Shown here: one piece after another, positions 7,674-15,449 of the stretch
Numbering within the stretch: position 1 is the stretch's first letter
How the letters are laid out: each line of letters opens with the position of its first letter
Assembly: GCA_963790085.1 (NCBI GenBank)
Contig: CAWBNH010000013.1
Span: 62,001-126,000 of the forward strand
Source of the DNA: CAXMST01 sp963790085
GTDB taxonomy: Bacteria > Actinomycetota > Thermoleophilia > Solirubrobacterales > 70-9
Length of the DNA stretch: 64,000 bases
Reading direction: 5' to 3'
The notes under the pieces: generated by a model
The model's input: the letters and a program-made list of their open reading frames with translations, nothing else
Database searches by the model: none
Told to the model about the DNA's origin: nothing
Made by a program: the position numbers and the translations under genes

Positions 7674-8436
7674 AGCGAACGCTGTCGATCGCCGACTCGA
7701 TCTCGCCGGCTGAGCCGGGGGTGCCGAGAACCTCGGTCCCGCCTGGGCCCTCGACGACTATCGACGGCGTGCCTGTCAGACCCAGGGTCGCCGCCTCCGA
7801 CTGCGTGTCGGCAATCGCGCGCTCCCACTTCGGATCCTCACGCGAGGCGTTCCAGGCGTCGAGATCCTCGATCCCGGCGCCGGTGGCGATGTCGGTCAGG
7901 AACTCCTCGGTCACGTAGCCGCCGTTCTCGACGCCCTGGTTACGGTAGAAGAGCTCGATGAACTCCCAGTAGCGGTCCTGCTCCGAAGCCGCAAGCGCTG
8001 CCCGCGCCGCGATGTCGGAGTCGGGGCCGATGATCACGAAGTTCTGGAACTCGAGCTGGGCGTCACCGGACTTGACCGGGCCATCGATCAGGTCCGGGAT
8101 GACGCTCTCGCTGAACTGGGCGCAGGCGGGACACTGCAGGTCACCGAACTCGACGATGCGAACGTCGGTCCCGGCCTTGCCGAGCACCGTGCCCTTCTGG
8201 GGGACGCCGGCGAGCTCGCTCTGCACCGCGTCGGCCCCCGCGGCCCCGTTGCCGCCACCGTCGTCGTCGCCGGACTGACTGGCGATCACCAGGCCGACGA
8301 CGACCGCGACCGCGGCGAGGGCGGCGATGCCGATTCCGGCGAACAGCTTCTGCCGCCGGGCAGCCGCCTGCTCCGACCTCTCGGCCTCCTCCCGCTGCCT
8401 GCGGAGGTTCTCCTTCTCTTCCTTGCGTGAAGCCAT
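7672..8436 (-). CDS. Membrane-anchored DsbA-family thiol oxidoreductase
   Basis: 254 aa. A basic, Glu/Arg-rich cytoplasmic N-terminus, one transmembrane helix (about residues 34-55), an Asp/Gly linker, then a DsbA-type thioredoxin fold outside the membrane. The active site CPAC lies in FGDLQCPACAQFSE, and a cis-Pro loop is at TGTPSIVV. It likely introduces disulfides into exported proteins. ATG 8436 is preceded by AAGGAG at good spacing. It lies 25 nt after VKOR, which is the expected electron acceptor re-oxidising this protein. Confidence 0.9.
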   Translation of the reverse strand: MASRKEEKENLRRQREEAERSEQAAARRQKLFAGIGIAALAAVAVVVGLVIASQSGDDDGGGNGAAGADAVQSELAGVPQKGTVLGKAGTDVRIVEFGDLQCPACAQFSESVIPDLIDGPVKSGDAQLEFQNFVIIGPDSDIAARAALAASEQDRYWEFIELFYRNQGVENGGYVTEEFLTDIATGAGIEDLDAWNASREDPKWERAIADTQSEAATLGLTGTPSIVVEGPGGTEVLGTPGSAGEIESAIDSVR

Positions 8437-8461
8437 CACAGCTCTCCTTTTTCCCTCGCCA

Positions 8462-8905
8462 TCAGTTTTCCTGCCCAGGCGGGCCGTCGAGCCCACCGAA
8501 GCGCACGGCACGGATCAGCGCGATCCCCAGCACCATGCACATGACCACGGCGCTGGCGATGCACCAATTGCAGATTGCCTCGATCTCGAACAGCTCCAGA
8601 TAGGTCAGGTAGACCGAGAACCCGGCGCCGACGAGGCCGGCAAAGACACCGAGGAAGCGCCCCGGATCACCCGGGAGCGCGGCCGCCGCGAGCACCGACA
8701 GATACCCGAAGACGCCGATCACAGGGACCGGCACCCCGAGCAGGGTCGCGTAGTCGGAGTCCTGCACCGCCGCGCAGCCCTTGCCGCCGACAAGGCAGAC
8801 CGGGTCGTTTCCCTCGTAGTGAACGATCGTCAGATAGGTGGCGATCCCGAGGCCGACCAGAGCAAGCAGGCCGAGCGCCCAGCGCAGGGCAGCCTCACTG
8901 CCCAT
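8462..8905 (-). CDS. VKOR-family disulfide-generating membrane protein
   Basis: 147 aa with four transmembrane helices. The vitamin K epoxide reductase hallmarks are present: the loop Cys pair (CLVGGKGCAAV) with the conserved Asp-Ser following, and the CXXC active site CNWC in the last helix hairpin. VKOR passes electrons from DsbA to quinone, replacing DsbB in actinobacteria. Its position within the nuo cluster links it to the same quinone pool. Its ATG lies within the end of the upstream small ORF (11-nt overlap). Confidence 0.92.
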   Translation of the reverse strand: MGSEAALRWALGLLALVGLGIATYLTIVHYEGNDPVCLVGGKGCAAVQDSDYATLLGVPVPVIGVFGYLSVLAAAALPGDPGRFLGVFAGLVGAGFSVYLTYLELFEIEAICNWCIASAVVMCMVLGIALIRAVRFGGLDGPPGQEN

Positions 8906-9056
8906 CGCCGCCCCCCCGCCGGTCGGATGCCCCCGACCCTCGGCTCCTGGGACAGGCGCTGTCGCGACCCCGGACTCCGGCGACGATGTAGGCGACGGCG
9001 AGCACGGCCGCCAACGCTACCGTGAGCCCACCCTGGCTAATCGCCGCCGTGCCCAT
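8895..9056 (-). CDS. Small single-pass membrane protein (53 aa)
   Basis: ATG 9056 follows the DUF2892 gene's TGA by only 3 nt, and its own TGA overlaps the VKOR start by 11 nt. It encodes MGTAAISQGG, then a hydrophobic helix (LTVALAAVLAVAYIVAG) and a basic polar tail with one Cys. The tight spacing on both sides and the clean helix argue for a real, translationally coupled gene. Function unknown; it might be an accessory of the VKOR/DsbA pair. Confidence 0.6.
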   Translation of the reverse strand: MGTAAISQGGLTVALAAVLAVAYIVAGVRGRDSACPRSRGSGASDRRGGGDGQ

Positions 9057-9059
9057 CGG

Positions 9060-9296
9060 TCAGGCCGACCCGGCCCGCTCGCGACCGCGGAAGTCGACGC
9101 CGAACAGCGGCCCGAGCGGGCAGAAGCCGGTGACCCCTGATGCGATCGGCACGGCGCTGAAGATCGCCAGGACAGCGCCTGCGGTGCCGCCGACCAAGAC
9201 GAGGCCGATCGTCAACAGGACGAGGCCGAGCACGACCCGGGCTACGCGTCCTGATCCACCGCGCATGAACTCTACGAAACGATCCTTGGCACTCAT
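9060..9296 (-). CDS. DUF2892/YgaP-type small membrane protein
   Basis: 78 aa with two hydrophobic helices. The C-terminal TGFCPLGPLFGVD segment is typical of the DUF2892 domain found in YgaP-like proteins and beside rhodaneses and persulfide-related genes. ATG 9296 has AAGGAG upstream. First gene of the leftward operon DUF2892, small protein, VKOR, DsbA, and divergent from arsR across a 96-bp AT-richer control region. Confidence 0.8.
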   Translation of the reverse strand: MSAKDRFVEFMRGGSGRVARVVLGLVLLTIGLVLVGGTAGAVLAIFSAVPIASGVTGFCPLGPLFGVDFRGRERAGSA

Positions 9297-9310
9297 CTAC
9301 CCACTCCTTG

Positions 9311-9355
9311 GTTGCATCGCTGTCTGATCTATGCAACTATACCACTACTTAGTTG
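9311..9355. promoter_or_regulatory. Inverted-repeat operator region between DUF2892 and arsR
   Basis: Two overlapping dyads: GTTGCAT (9311-9317) with ATGCAAC (9331-9337), and CAACTA (9334-9339) with TAGTTG (9350-9355). All arms are perfect. The stretch is much AT-richer than its surroundings and lies between divergent genes. This is the expected placement for an ArsR-family repressor acting on both operons; binding is inferred. Confidence 0.55.
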
Positions 9356-9392
9356 TGTAATGGAAGAGTGAACCCGCCCGAAGGAGCTCTGC

Positions 9393-9737
9393 ATGGCCCT
9401 CCCGTCCCCGATTCCCGAGCCGCTGGTCGAGATGCTCGCCGAGCGCTTCCGCCTACTCGGTGAGCCGATGCGAGTTCGCTCGCTCGATCACCTGCGCGCT
9501 CATGGCGAGTGCTCCGTCGGTGAGCTGGCCGACGCGCTCGGCAGCAGCCAGCAGAACGTCTCCAAGCACCTCGGCGCCCTACACGCCGCCGGCGTCCTCA
9601 GCCGGCGTCGGGACGGCAATCGGGTGATCTACGCGATCGCCGACGAGAGCGTGCTCGAGATCTGCGAGGTCGTATGCGGCAGCCTCGAGCGCCGCGCGGA
9701 CGAGCTCAGCGAGATGCTCGAGGCGGTGGCCTCCTGA
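9393..9737 (+). CDS. ArsR-family transcriptional regulator
   Basis: 114 aa winged-helix regulator. The recognition helix is SSQQNVSKHLGALHAAGV, followed by the wing RRRDGNRVIYAI. It has three Cys: Cys40 near the DNA-binding helix (GECSVGEL) and Cys91/Cys95 in the C-terminal helix (EICEVVCGS). There is no CVC metal box of the classic ArsR type. Two distant Cys are also used by BigR/SqrR-type persulfide sensors, and the neighbours (MBL-rhodanese, TSUP exporter, DUF2892) match such regulons, so reactive-sulfur sensing is a plausible inference. SD GAAGGAG precedes the ATG. The stop overlaps the next start (TGATG). Confidence 0.9.
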   Translation: MALPSPIPEPLVEMLAERFRLLGEPMRVRSLDHLRAHGECSVGELADALGSSQQNVSKHLGALHAAGVLSRRRDGNRVIYAIADESVLEICEVVCGSLERRADELSEMLEAVAS

Positions 9738-11851
9738 TGGCGACTCCCACGGACATCGGGCCGATCGGCCGCCTCGGCGCCTGGACGGCCACCCACTTTC
9801 GCACCGTTCTGATCAGCTGGGCGCTGATCGTCGTCGGCCTCGGCTTCTTCGCGCCCAAGGTCGAGCACGCGCTCTCCGGCGCCGGCTGGGAGGCCAGCGG
9901 ATCCGAGTCGGTCAAGGTTCGCGAGCAGCTCGACGCCGAGTTCGGCGGGCTCTCTTCGAGCGCGCTTCAGGTCGTCGTCAACTCTCCGTCCGAGACCGTC
10001 GATGATCCCGGCTTCGCGGCGACCGTCGTCGCGGCCGAGCGGACGCTCGGCGCCGACGAGCGGGTCAAGCGGGTGATCGGTCCGGCGGAGGCAGGGGCGA
10101 TCTCCGAGGACGGCCACACGGCAGTGATTCAGGGGGCCGCCGGCGCCGACCCGAACGAGATGGTCCGTGCCGCCGACGACCTCAAGGACCCGCTCGCCGA
10201 GCTCGGTCAGGGTGCGACGACGGTGAGCCTGACCGGTGCGTCCGGGATGTGGTCCGACTTCAACCAGGCGAACAAGGAGGCGATGCTGAAGTCCGAGGTG
10301 ATCTCCTGGCCGGTGACGCTGACGATTCTCGTGATCGCGTTCGGCTCGCTGGTCGCCGCCGGCCTGCCGCTGATGCTGACGATCCTCGGCCTCGCCGCCG
10401 CAGCCGGCTCCCTCTACCTCGGCGCGCAGCTGTTCGACATCTCGATCTGGGCGATGAACTTCGCTTTGATGTTCGCGCTCGCGCTCGGCATCGACTACGC
10501 GCTGTTCATCGTCTACCGCTTCCGGGGCGCGCTGTTCGGCAGCGACCGCAACGACCCGGTCGAAGCGGTCGCGGCGACGATGGACACCGCCGGCAAGGCG
10601 GTCCTGTTCAGTGGCCTGACCGTGCTGATCTCGCTCACAGCCGTGATGCTCGTGCCGAGCCCGGCATTCCGCTCGATGGCGCTCGGAATCATGCTCTCGG
10701 TGCTGTTCGTGCTCGCCGCCTCACTGACCCTGCTGCCGGCCGTGCTCGCCAAGCTCGGCCCGAGGATCGACGGCCTGAGCCTGCCCTGGGTGCATTCGGG
10801 CGAGCATCGCTCGAGGCGCTTCGAGCGCTGGGGCGAGCGCCTCTGGCGGCGGCCGCTGCTGTACGGGCTCCCGGCCCTCGCCCTGCTGATCGTGCTGGCC
10901 CTGCCGGTCCTCAACCTGGACACGGGAATGCCCTCGATCGCCGTCGTCCCCGAGGAGGATGGGGCGCGCGTCGGCTACGACCAGATCCAGGCATCGTTCG
11001 GCGAGGGAGCTCCGGGGACCCTGCAGCTGGTCGGCCCCGCCGATCAGCTCGCCGAGGCGAGCGAGCTCGCAGCCGCGGACCCAGGGATCGCCGGGACCCG
11101 GCCGGCGATCGATTCGGGCGACCTGGCGATGGTCCAGGCGATCCCGGCCGCCGACCCCTCCGACCCCGCGGTCGGCACGACGATCGATCGACTGCGGGAC
11201 GAGCTACCCGCGGAGGTCCTGGTCGGCGGCGCCGCGGCTGAGAACTACGACCTCGAGCAACTGCTGGGCGAGCGGACTCCGCTCGTGATCGGCGTCGTCC
11301 TGATACTCGGCTTCCTGCTCCTGCTGGTCGCCCTGCAGGCACCGGTGATCGCCGCGCTCGGCGTGATCACCAATCTGCTCGCGGTCGGCGCCGCATTCGG
11401 CGTCGGAGCGCTGATCTTCCAGGAGGGCAACCTCTCCGGCCTGCTCGGCTTCGAGTCGCAGGGATTCCTCGATGCCTGGGCACCGGTCTTCTTCTTTGCG
11501 ATGATCTTCGCGATCTCGATGGACTACACGGTCTTTCTGCTCTCCAGCGCCAAGGAGCACTGGGACCGCAGTCACAACGCAAGGGAGGCGATGATCGGAG
11601 GAGTGGCTCATTCCGGGCGGGTCGTGTTCGCCGCGGCAGCCGTGATGGTCGCCGTCTTCTTCACCTTCGCCCTCTCGGGCCCGCTGCCGCCGAAGGAGAT
11701 GGGCGTGATTCTCGGGATCGCCGTGCTGCTCGACGCGGCACTGGTCCGGCTGCTGCTGGTACCGGTCCTGCTGAGGCTGGTGGGGCGCCGGGGCTGGTGG
11801 CTTCCCCGGCGGCTCGGCCGGCTGTTGCCCAACGTCCGATTCGGACATTGA
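9737..11851 (+). CDS. MMPL/RND-family transporter
   Basis: 704 aa with two repeats of a membrane bundle plus periplasmic domain. Each repeat shows the family proton-relay helix: ALALGIDYALFIVYRFRG in the first and AISMDYTVFLLSSAKEHW in the second. MMPL proteins export lipids or hydrophobic compounds using proton motive force. Translation is coupled to arsR by a 1-nt overlap, so it is probably under ArsR control. The substrate is unknown; a role in thiol or electrophile stress is only suggested by context. Confidence 0.9.
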   Translation: MATPTDIGPIGRLGAWTATHFRTVLISWALIVVGLGFFAPKVEHALSGAGWEASGSESVKVREQLDAEFGGLSSSALQVVVNSPSETVDDPGFAATVVAAERTLGADERVKRVIGPAEAGAISEDGHTAVIQGAAGADPNEMVRAADDLKDPLAELGQGATTVSLTGASGMWSDFNQANKEAMLKSEVISWPVTLTILVIAFGSLVAAGLPLMLTILGLAAAAGSLYLGAQLFDISIWAMNFALMFALALGIDYALFIVYRFRGALFGSDRNDPVEAVAATMDTAGKAVLFSGLTVLISLTAVMLVPSPAFRSMALGIMLSVLFVLAASLTLLPAVLAKLGPRIDGLSLPWVHSGEHRSRRFERWGERLWRRPLLYGLPALALLIVLALPVLNLDTGMPSIAVVPEEDGARVGYDQIQASFGEGAPGTLQLVGPADQLAEASELAAADPGIAGTRPAIDSGDLAMVQAIPAADPSDPAVGTTIDRLRDELPAEVLVGGAAAENYDLEQLLGERTPLVIGVVLILGFLLLLVALQAPVIAALGVITNLLAVGAAFGVGALIFQEGNLSGLLGFESQGFLDAWAPVFFFAMIFAISMDYTVFLLSSAKEHWDRSHNAREAMIGGVAHSGRVVFAAAAVMVAVFFTFALSGPLPPKEMGVILGIAVLLDAALVRLLLVPVLLRLVGRRGWWLPRRLGRLLPNVRFGH

Positions 11852-11876
11852 CTACCGGCTCGAAAGGAGAACCCGG

Positions 11877-13253
11877 ATGATCTTCCGACAGTTCCTGCAG
11901 GAGGACCTCGCCTGTGCCTCGTACATGGTCGGCGATGACGGCGTCGTCGCGGTCGTCGATCCGAAGTTCGGAATCGACGAGTACCTCGAGACGGCGCGTT
12001 ACCTCGGCGTGCGGATCGAGCACATCCTCGAGACCCACAACCACGCCGACCACGTCTCCGGCCACGGCCGGCTGGCCGCGGCGACCGGAGCGACGATCCA
12101 CGTACACAGGCTGGCCGCTCCCGACTACGAGCACGAGCCGTTCGACGACGGTTGGGAGTTGCAGCTCGGCGACATGGCGATCAAGGCCCTGCACACGCCC
12201 GGCCACCGTCCCGAGCACACCGCCTTCGCGCTGATCGACCGCTCACGCTCCGAGGAGCCCTGGGCCGTGCTGACCGGCGACACGCTGTTCGTCGGCGACG
12301 TCGCCCGGCCCGATCTGGCGATCGACAAGGAGGAGGGGGCGCGGGGCATCTACGAGTCGCTGCACGAGCAGCTGCTCGGCCTGCCGCCCGAGACCGAGGT
12401 CTGGCCCGGGCACCTGGGCGGTTCGATGTGCGGTAGCGGCGCGATGAGCCCGAAGATCGCCTCGACGATCGGTTACGAGCTGGCCAACAACCCGATGCTG
12501 CGACTCGACGACGCGGATCGCTTCGTCGCGGATTCGCTGGCCCGGATCGGCGCCCAGCCGCCCAACTTCCAGAACATCGTCGCGATCAATCGCGGCCCGC
12601 TGCTGACCGACGGCGTCGATGCTCACCCGCTGACTCCGCGCCAGCTCGAGCGACGGGTGGCAGACGGCGCCTTCCTGGTCGACACGCGGACCTCACTGCA
12701 GTTCGACGACGCTCACATCCCCGGCGCCACCCACATCTCGATCCTCGAGCCCGGCTTCGCCTCACGGCTCGCCTGGCTCGCAGATCCCGACCACCAGATC
12801 GTCTTCGCCGGACGGGACGACGTCGACGGCGCCCGCGCCGTGCAGCTCGCGCAGGCGGTGGGAATGCGCAACCTCGGCGGCTTCCTGCACGGCGGCATGA
12901 CCGCCTGGCGCGAGGAGGGCCGGCCGGCGACGCAGACGTCGCGGCTGACCCTCGAGCAGCTCAAGGAGCGCTTTGACGAGGGCTCGATCCAGATCATCGA
13001 CGTGCGAGAGCCGGACGAGTTCGCGGACGGCCACATCCCCGGCGCGATCCCGACTCCCTGGCACGACATCGACTCGATCCCTGAGGGAATCGACCCCTCG
13101 AAGCCGATGGCGACCGTCTGCGGCGCCGGGCACCGGGCCGGGGTCGCCGCCAGCCTGTTGCAGCGCTTCGGCGCCGAGGACGTGATGCACGTCCCGAAGG
13201 GCGGCGTCAAGACCTGGCGCGAGCAGGACTGGCCGATCGAGAACGGGTCCTAG
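11877..13253 (+). CDS. Persulfide dioxygenase-like MBL hydrolase with two rhodanese domains
   Basis: 458 aa. The N-terminal metallo-beta-lactamase domain has HNHADH metal ligands, the TPGH motif, TGDTLFVGD, and the WPGH-like segment of ETHE1-type enzymes. Two rhodanese domains follow. The first lacks its Cys (loop IVFAGRDD); the second keeps it as Cys415 in VCGAGHRAG. This resembles the CstB/PDO-rhodanese architecture that oxidises persulfides and transfers sulfane sulfur. SD AAAGGAG lies before the ATG, 25 nt after the MMPL gene. Confidence 0.92.
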   Translation: MIFRQFLQEDLACASYMVGDDGVVAVVDPKFGIDEYLETARYLGVRIEHILETHNHADHVSGHGRLAAATGATIHVHRLAAPDYEHEPFDDGWELQLGDMAIKALHTPGHRPEHTAFALIDRSRSEEPWAVLTGDTLFVGDVARPDLAIDKEEGARGIYESLHEQLLGLPPETEVWPGHLGGSMCGSGAMSPKIASTIGYELANNPMLRLDDADRFVADSLARIGAQPPNFQNIVAINRGPLLTDGVDAHPLTPRQLERRVADGAFLVDTRTSLQFDDAHIPGATHISILEPGFASRLAWLADPDHQIVFAGRDDVDGARAVQLAQAVGMRNLGGFLHGGMTAWREEGRPATQTSRLTLEQLKERFDEGSIQIIDVREPDEFADGHIPGAIPTPWHDIDSIPEGIDPSKPMATVCGAGHRAGVAASLLQRFGAEDVMHVPKGGVKTWREQDWPIENGS

Positions 13254-13282
13254 ACGCGGTTGCCGGCGACGGTTGAGCAGCC

Positions 13283-14062
13283 GTGAGCGGCCTCGCCGCT
13301 TCGCCCTTTGGCGCCCTGATCGGGGTGCTGATGGGGGCTTTCGGCGGCGGCGGCTCGCTGCTCGCGGTCCCGCTGCTCGTCTTCGTCGTCGGCCAGGACG
13401 TCCGCGAGGCCCAGGCGACCTCGCTGGTGATCGTGATCGTCGCGGCACTCGTCGCCCTTCACGCTTATGCCGGGGCCGACAACATCCGCCTACGAGCCGG
13501 GATCGCGTTCGGCCTCGCGGCGGGGGCCAGTGCGCTGCTCGGGTCGCTCGTCAACCGGGCGCTCGATCCGGACGCACTGCTGCTCGCCTTCAGCCCGGTG
13601 ATGGTGCTCGGCGCCGTCGCGATGGTCAGCGATCGTGGCCGCCGGCCGGCCGACTTCCGCCCCTGGAAGCTCGGGATCGAGCTCGGCAGCGTCGCCCGGG
13701 TCGTCGGCTACGGCCTGCTGGTCGGCTGGATCATCGGCCTGTTCGGGGTCGGCGGCGGCTTCGTGATCGTCCCGGTCATGGTCCTCGGGCTGCGCTTCTC
13801 GATGGCCGAGGCGGTGGCGACCAGCCTGCTCGTGATCTGCATCGGATCGGCCTTCGCGCTCGTCGACCGGATCAGCTCCGGCGATGTCGAGTGGGCCGTG
13901 GCGATCCCCTTCTCGATCGCCGCTGGGCTCGGCGCGATCGCCGGGCACCGGCTCGCCCAGCGGCTCGGCGGCGAGGGCCTGCGGCGGGCCTTCGCCGGGG
14001 TGCTCGTGGTCGTCGCCGTCTACACGGCGGTGCGCTCGGGCGGCGCGCTGCTGAGCGGCTGA
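13283..14062 (+). CDS. TauE/SafE (TSUP) sulfite/sulfur-anion exporter
   Basis: 259 aa with eight predicted helices in two halves. Each half carries the TSUP Gly-rich motif: GAFGGGGSLLAVPLL and GLFGVGGGFVIVPVMV. The family exports sulfite, sulfoacetate or related anions. Placement after the persulfide dioxygenase/rhodanese gene suggests disposal of sulfite made by that enzyme. GTG 13283 is the natural start, since upstream codons give no conserved sequence. Confidence 0.9.
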   Translation: MSGLAASPFGALIGVLMGAFGGGGSLLAVPLLVFVVGQDVREAQATSLVIVIVAALVALHAYAGADNIRLRAGIAFGLAAGASALLGSLVNRALDPDALLLAFSPVMVLGAVAMVSDRGRRPADFRPWKLGIELGSVARVVGYGLLVGWIIGLFGVGGGFVIVPVMVLGLRFSMAEAVATSLLVICIGSAFALVDRISSGDVEWAVAIPFSIAAGLGAIAGHRLAQRLGGEGLRRAFAGVLVVVAVYTAVRSGGALLSG

Positions 14063-14100
14063 GCGGAGTAGCGGGTCGCCGGGCACCGATGGCGTTCCGG

Positions 14101-14106
14101 TAGGTT
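14101..14106 (+). promoter_or_regulatory. Candidate -10 (TAGGTT) for nuoF-H
   Basis: TAGGTT lies 7 nt before GTG 14114, which opens a 9-codon mini-frame, and 29 nt before the nuoF GTG. Fits the window-wide TAGRNT pattern. Confidence 0.4.
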
Positions 14107-14113
14107 TGCGCCT

Positions 14114-14143
14114 GTGAACGAGCGAGGCGCAAGCCGTGCCTGA
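14114..14143 (+). other. Nine-codon upstream mini-ORF overlapping the nuoF start
   Basis: GTG 14114 to TGA 14141-14143 encodes VNERGASRA and overlaps nuoF's GTG (14136) by 8 nt. It would be the first start on an mRNA made from the TAGGTT promoter. Possible translational coupling device; may be chance. Confidence 0.2.
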
Positions 14144-15449
14144 GACGCGGATTCTGTTCCGCCACATCGACGATCCGGATCTGCGCACGATCGAGGGTTA
14201 CCGGCGGCGTGGCGGGTACGGGGCGCTGGAGCGGGCGCTGCGGCACACCGAGCCCGAGCAACTGCTGAACGAGCTCGAGGAGTGCGGCCTGCGGGGCCGC
14301 GGCGGGGCCGGCTTCTCGATGGGCAAGAAGGCCGGCTTCCTGCCGCGCGGCGAGATGCAGAAGTACCTCTGCTGCAACGCCGACGAGTCCGAGCCGGGCA
14401 CGTTCAAGGACCGTGAGCTGATGTCGAAGAACCCGCATCAGCTGATCGAGGGGATCGTGATCGCCGCGATCGCAGCGGACGCCACCAAGACCTTCATCTA
14501 CATCCGCGGCGAGTACGCGGAGACGGCCGACCTGCTCGACGAGGCCGTGGCCGAGGCCTACGACGCCGGGTTTCTGGGCGAGAACATCCTCGGCAGCGGC
14601 GCCAACGTCGACCTCGTCGTCCACCGCGGTGCCGGTGCGTACATCTGCGGGGAGGAGACGGCGCTGCTGGACTCGCTCGAGGGCAAGCGCGGCAACCCGA
14701 GGCTGAAGCCGCCGTTCCCGGCGATCCAGGGCCTCTACGGCGGGCCGACCCTGATCAACAACGTCGAGACGCTGATGAACGTCCCGCACGTCGTCCGCAA
14801 CGGCGCCGACTGGTTCAAGAGCTTCGGGACCGAGCAGTCCACGGGCACCAAGGTCGTCTCGGTCTCGGGCCGTGTCAAGCGCCCGGGCAACTACGAGATC
14901 GAGCTCGGAATCCCCGCCCGTGAGCTGATCTTCGAGCTGGCCGGCGGTCCGCTCACCGGCGGCGTCAAGGCCTGGTATCCGGGGGGCTCCTCGGCGCCGG
15001 TTCTCGGCCCGGAGGAGCTTGACCTCCCCTACTCGTTCGAGGCCCTGGCGGACGCCGGCTCGATGCTCGGCTCCGGAGCGGTGATCGTCGCCGACGAGAG
15101 CGTCTCGATCCCGCAGATGGCGCTGCGGACCGCGCGCTTCTACCAGCACGAGTCGTGCGGCAAGTGCACGCCCTGCCGCGAGGGCACCAACTGGACGGTG
15201 AAGATGCTCGAGCGGGTGGTAGCCGGGCAGGCGACGCCGATGGACCTCGACATCATCGCCTCGGTCCAGGAGAACATCATCGGACACTGCCTCTGCGTGC
15301 TCGGTGACGCGATGGCGATGCCAGTCGCCTCGATGGTCAAGCGCTGGCGGGGGGAGTTCGAGGAGACGATCGCCAGGGCCCGCGAGGCGTCCCCGATCCC
15401 GATCGATGCCGCACCGGCGATCCCGATCCCGATCGGGGTCGACGCGTGA
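14136..15449 (+). CDS. nuoF: NADH-quinone oxidoreductase subunit F (51 kDa, FMN/NADH)
   Basis: 437 aa. Contains the FMN/NADH-binding segment GLRGRGGAGFSMGKKAGF, the CNADESEPGTFKDR motif, and the N3 [4Fe-4S] ligands in ESCGKCTPCREG plus the later Cys of GHCLCVLGD. It is the entry point of electrons from NADH. The C-terminus ends in a low-complexity Ile/Pro stretch encoded by repeated ATCCCG units. It begins a new nuo block well away from nuoE, its physical partner. The nuoG GTG overlaps the stop. Confidence 0.96.
   Translation: MPETRILFRHIDDPDLRTIEGYRRRGGYGALERALRHTEPEQLLNELEECGLRGRGGAGFSMGKKAGFLPRGEMQKYLCCNADESEPGTFKDRELMSKNPHQLIEGIVIAAIAADATKTFIYIRGEYAETADLLDEAVAEAYDAGFLGENILGSGANVDLVVHRGAGAYICGEETALLDSLEGKRGNPRLKPPFPAIQGLYGGPTLINNVETLMNVPHVVRNGADWFKSFGTEQSTGTKVVSVSGRVKRPGNYEIELGIPARELIFELAGGPLTGGVKAWYPGGSSAPVLGPEELDLPYSFEALADAGSMLGSGAVIVADESVSIPQMALRTARFYQHESCGKCTPCREGTNWTVKMLERVVAGQATPMDLDIIASVQENIIGHCLCVLGDAMAMPVASMVKRWRGEFEETIARAREASPIPIDAAPAIPIPIGVDA

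Noticed and set aside
11846..11857. Third copy of the TTGACTAC motif
   Set aside because: It lies at the end of the MMPL coding region (the TGA is the stop) and the match ends after TTGACTAC; likely chance.
15361..15446. ATCCCG repeats at the nuoF end as a mobile or regulatory repeat
   Set aside because: Only a few imperfect units, in frame, at a non-conserved C-terminus; low-complexity coding is sufficient.
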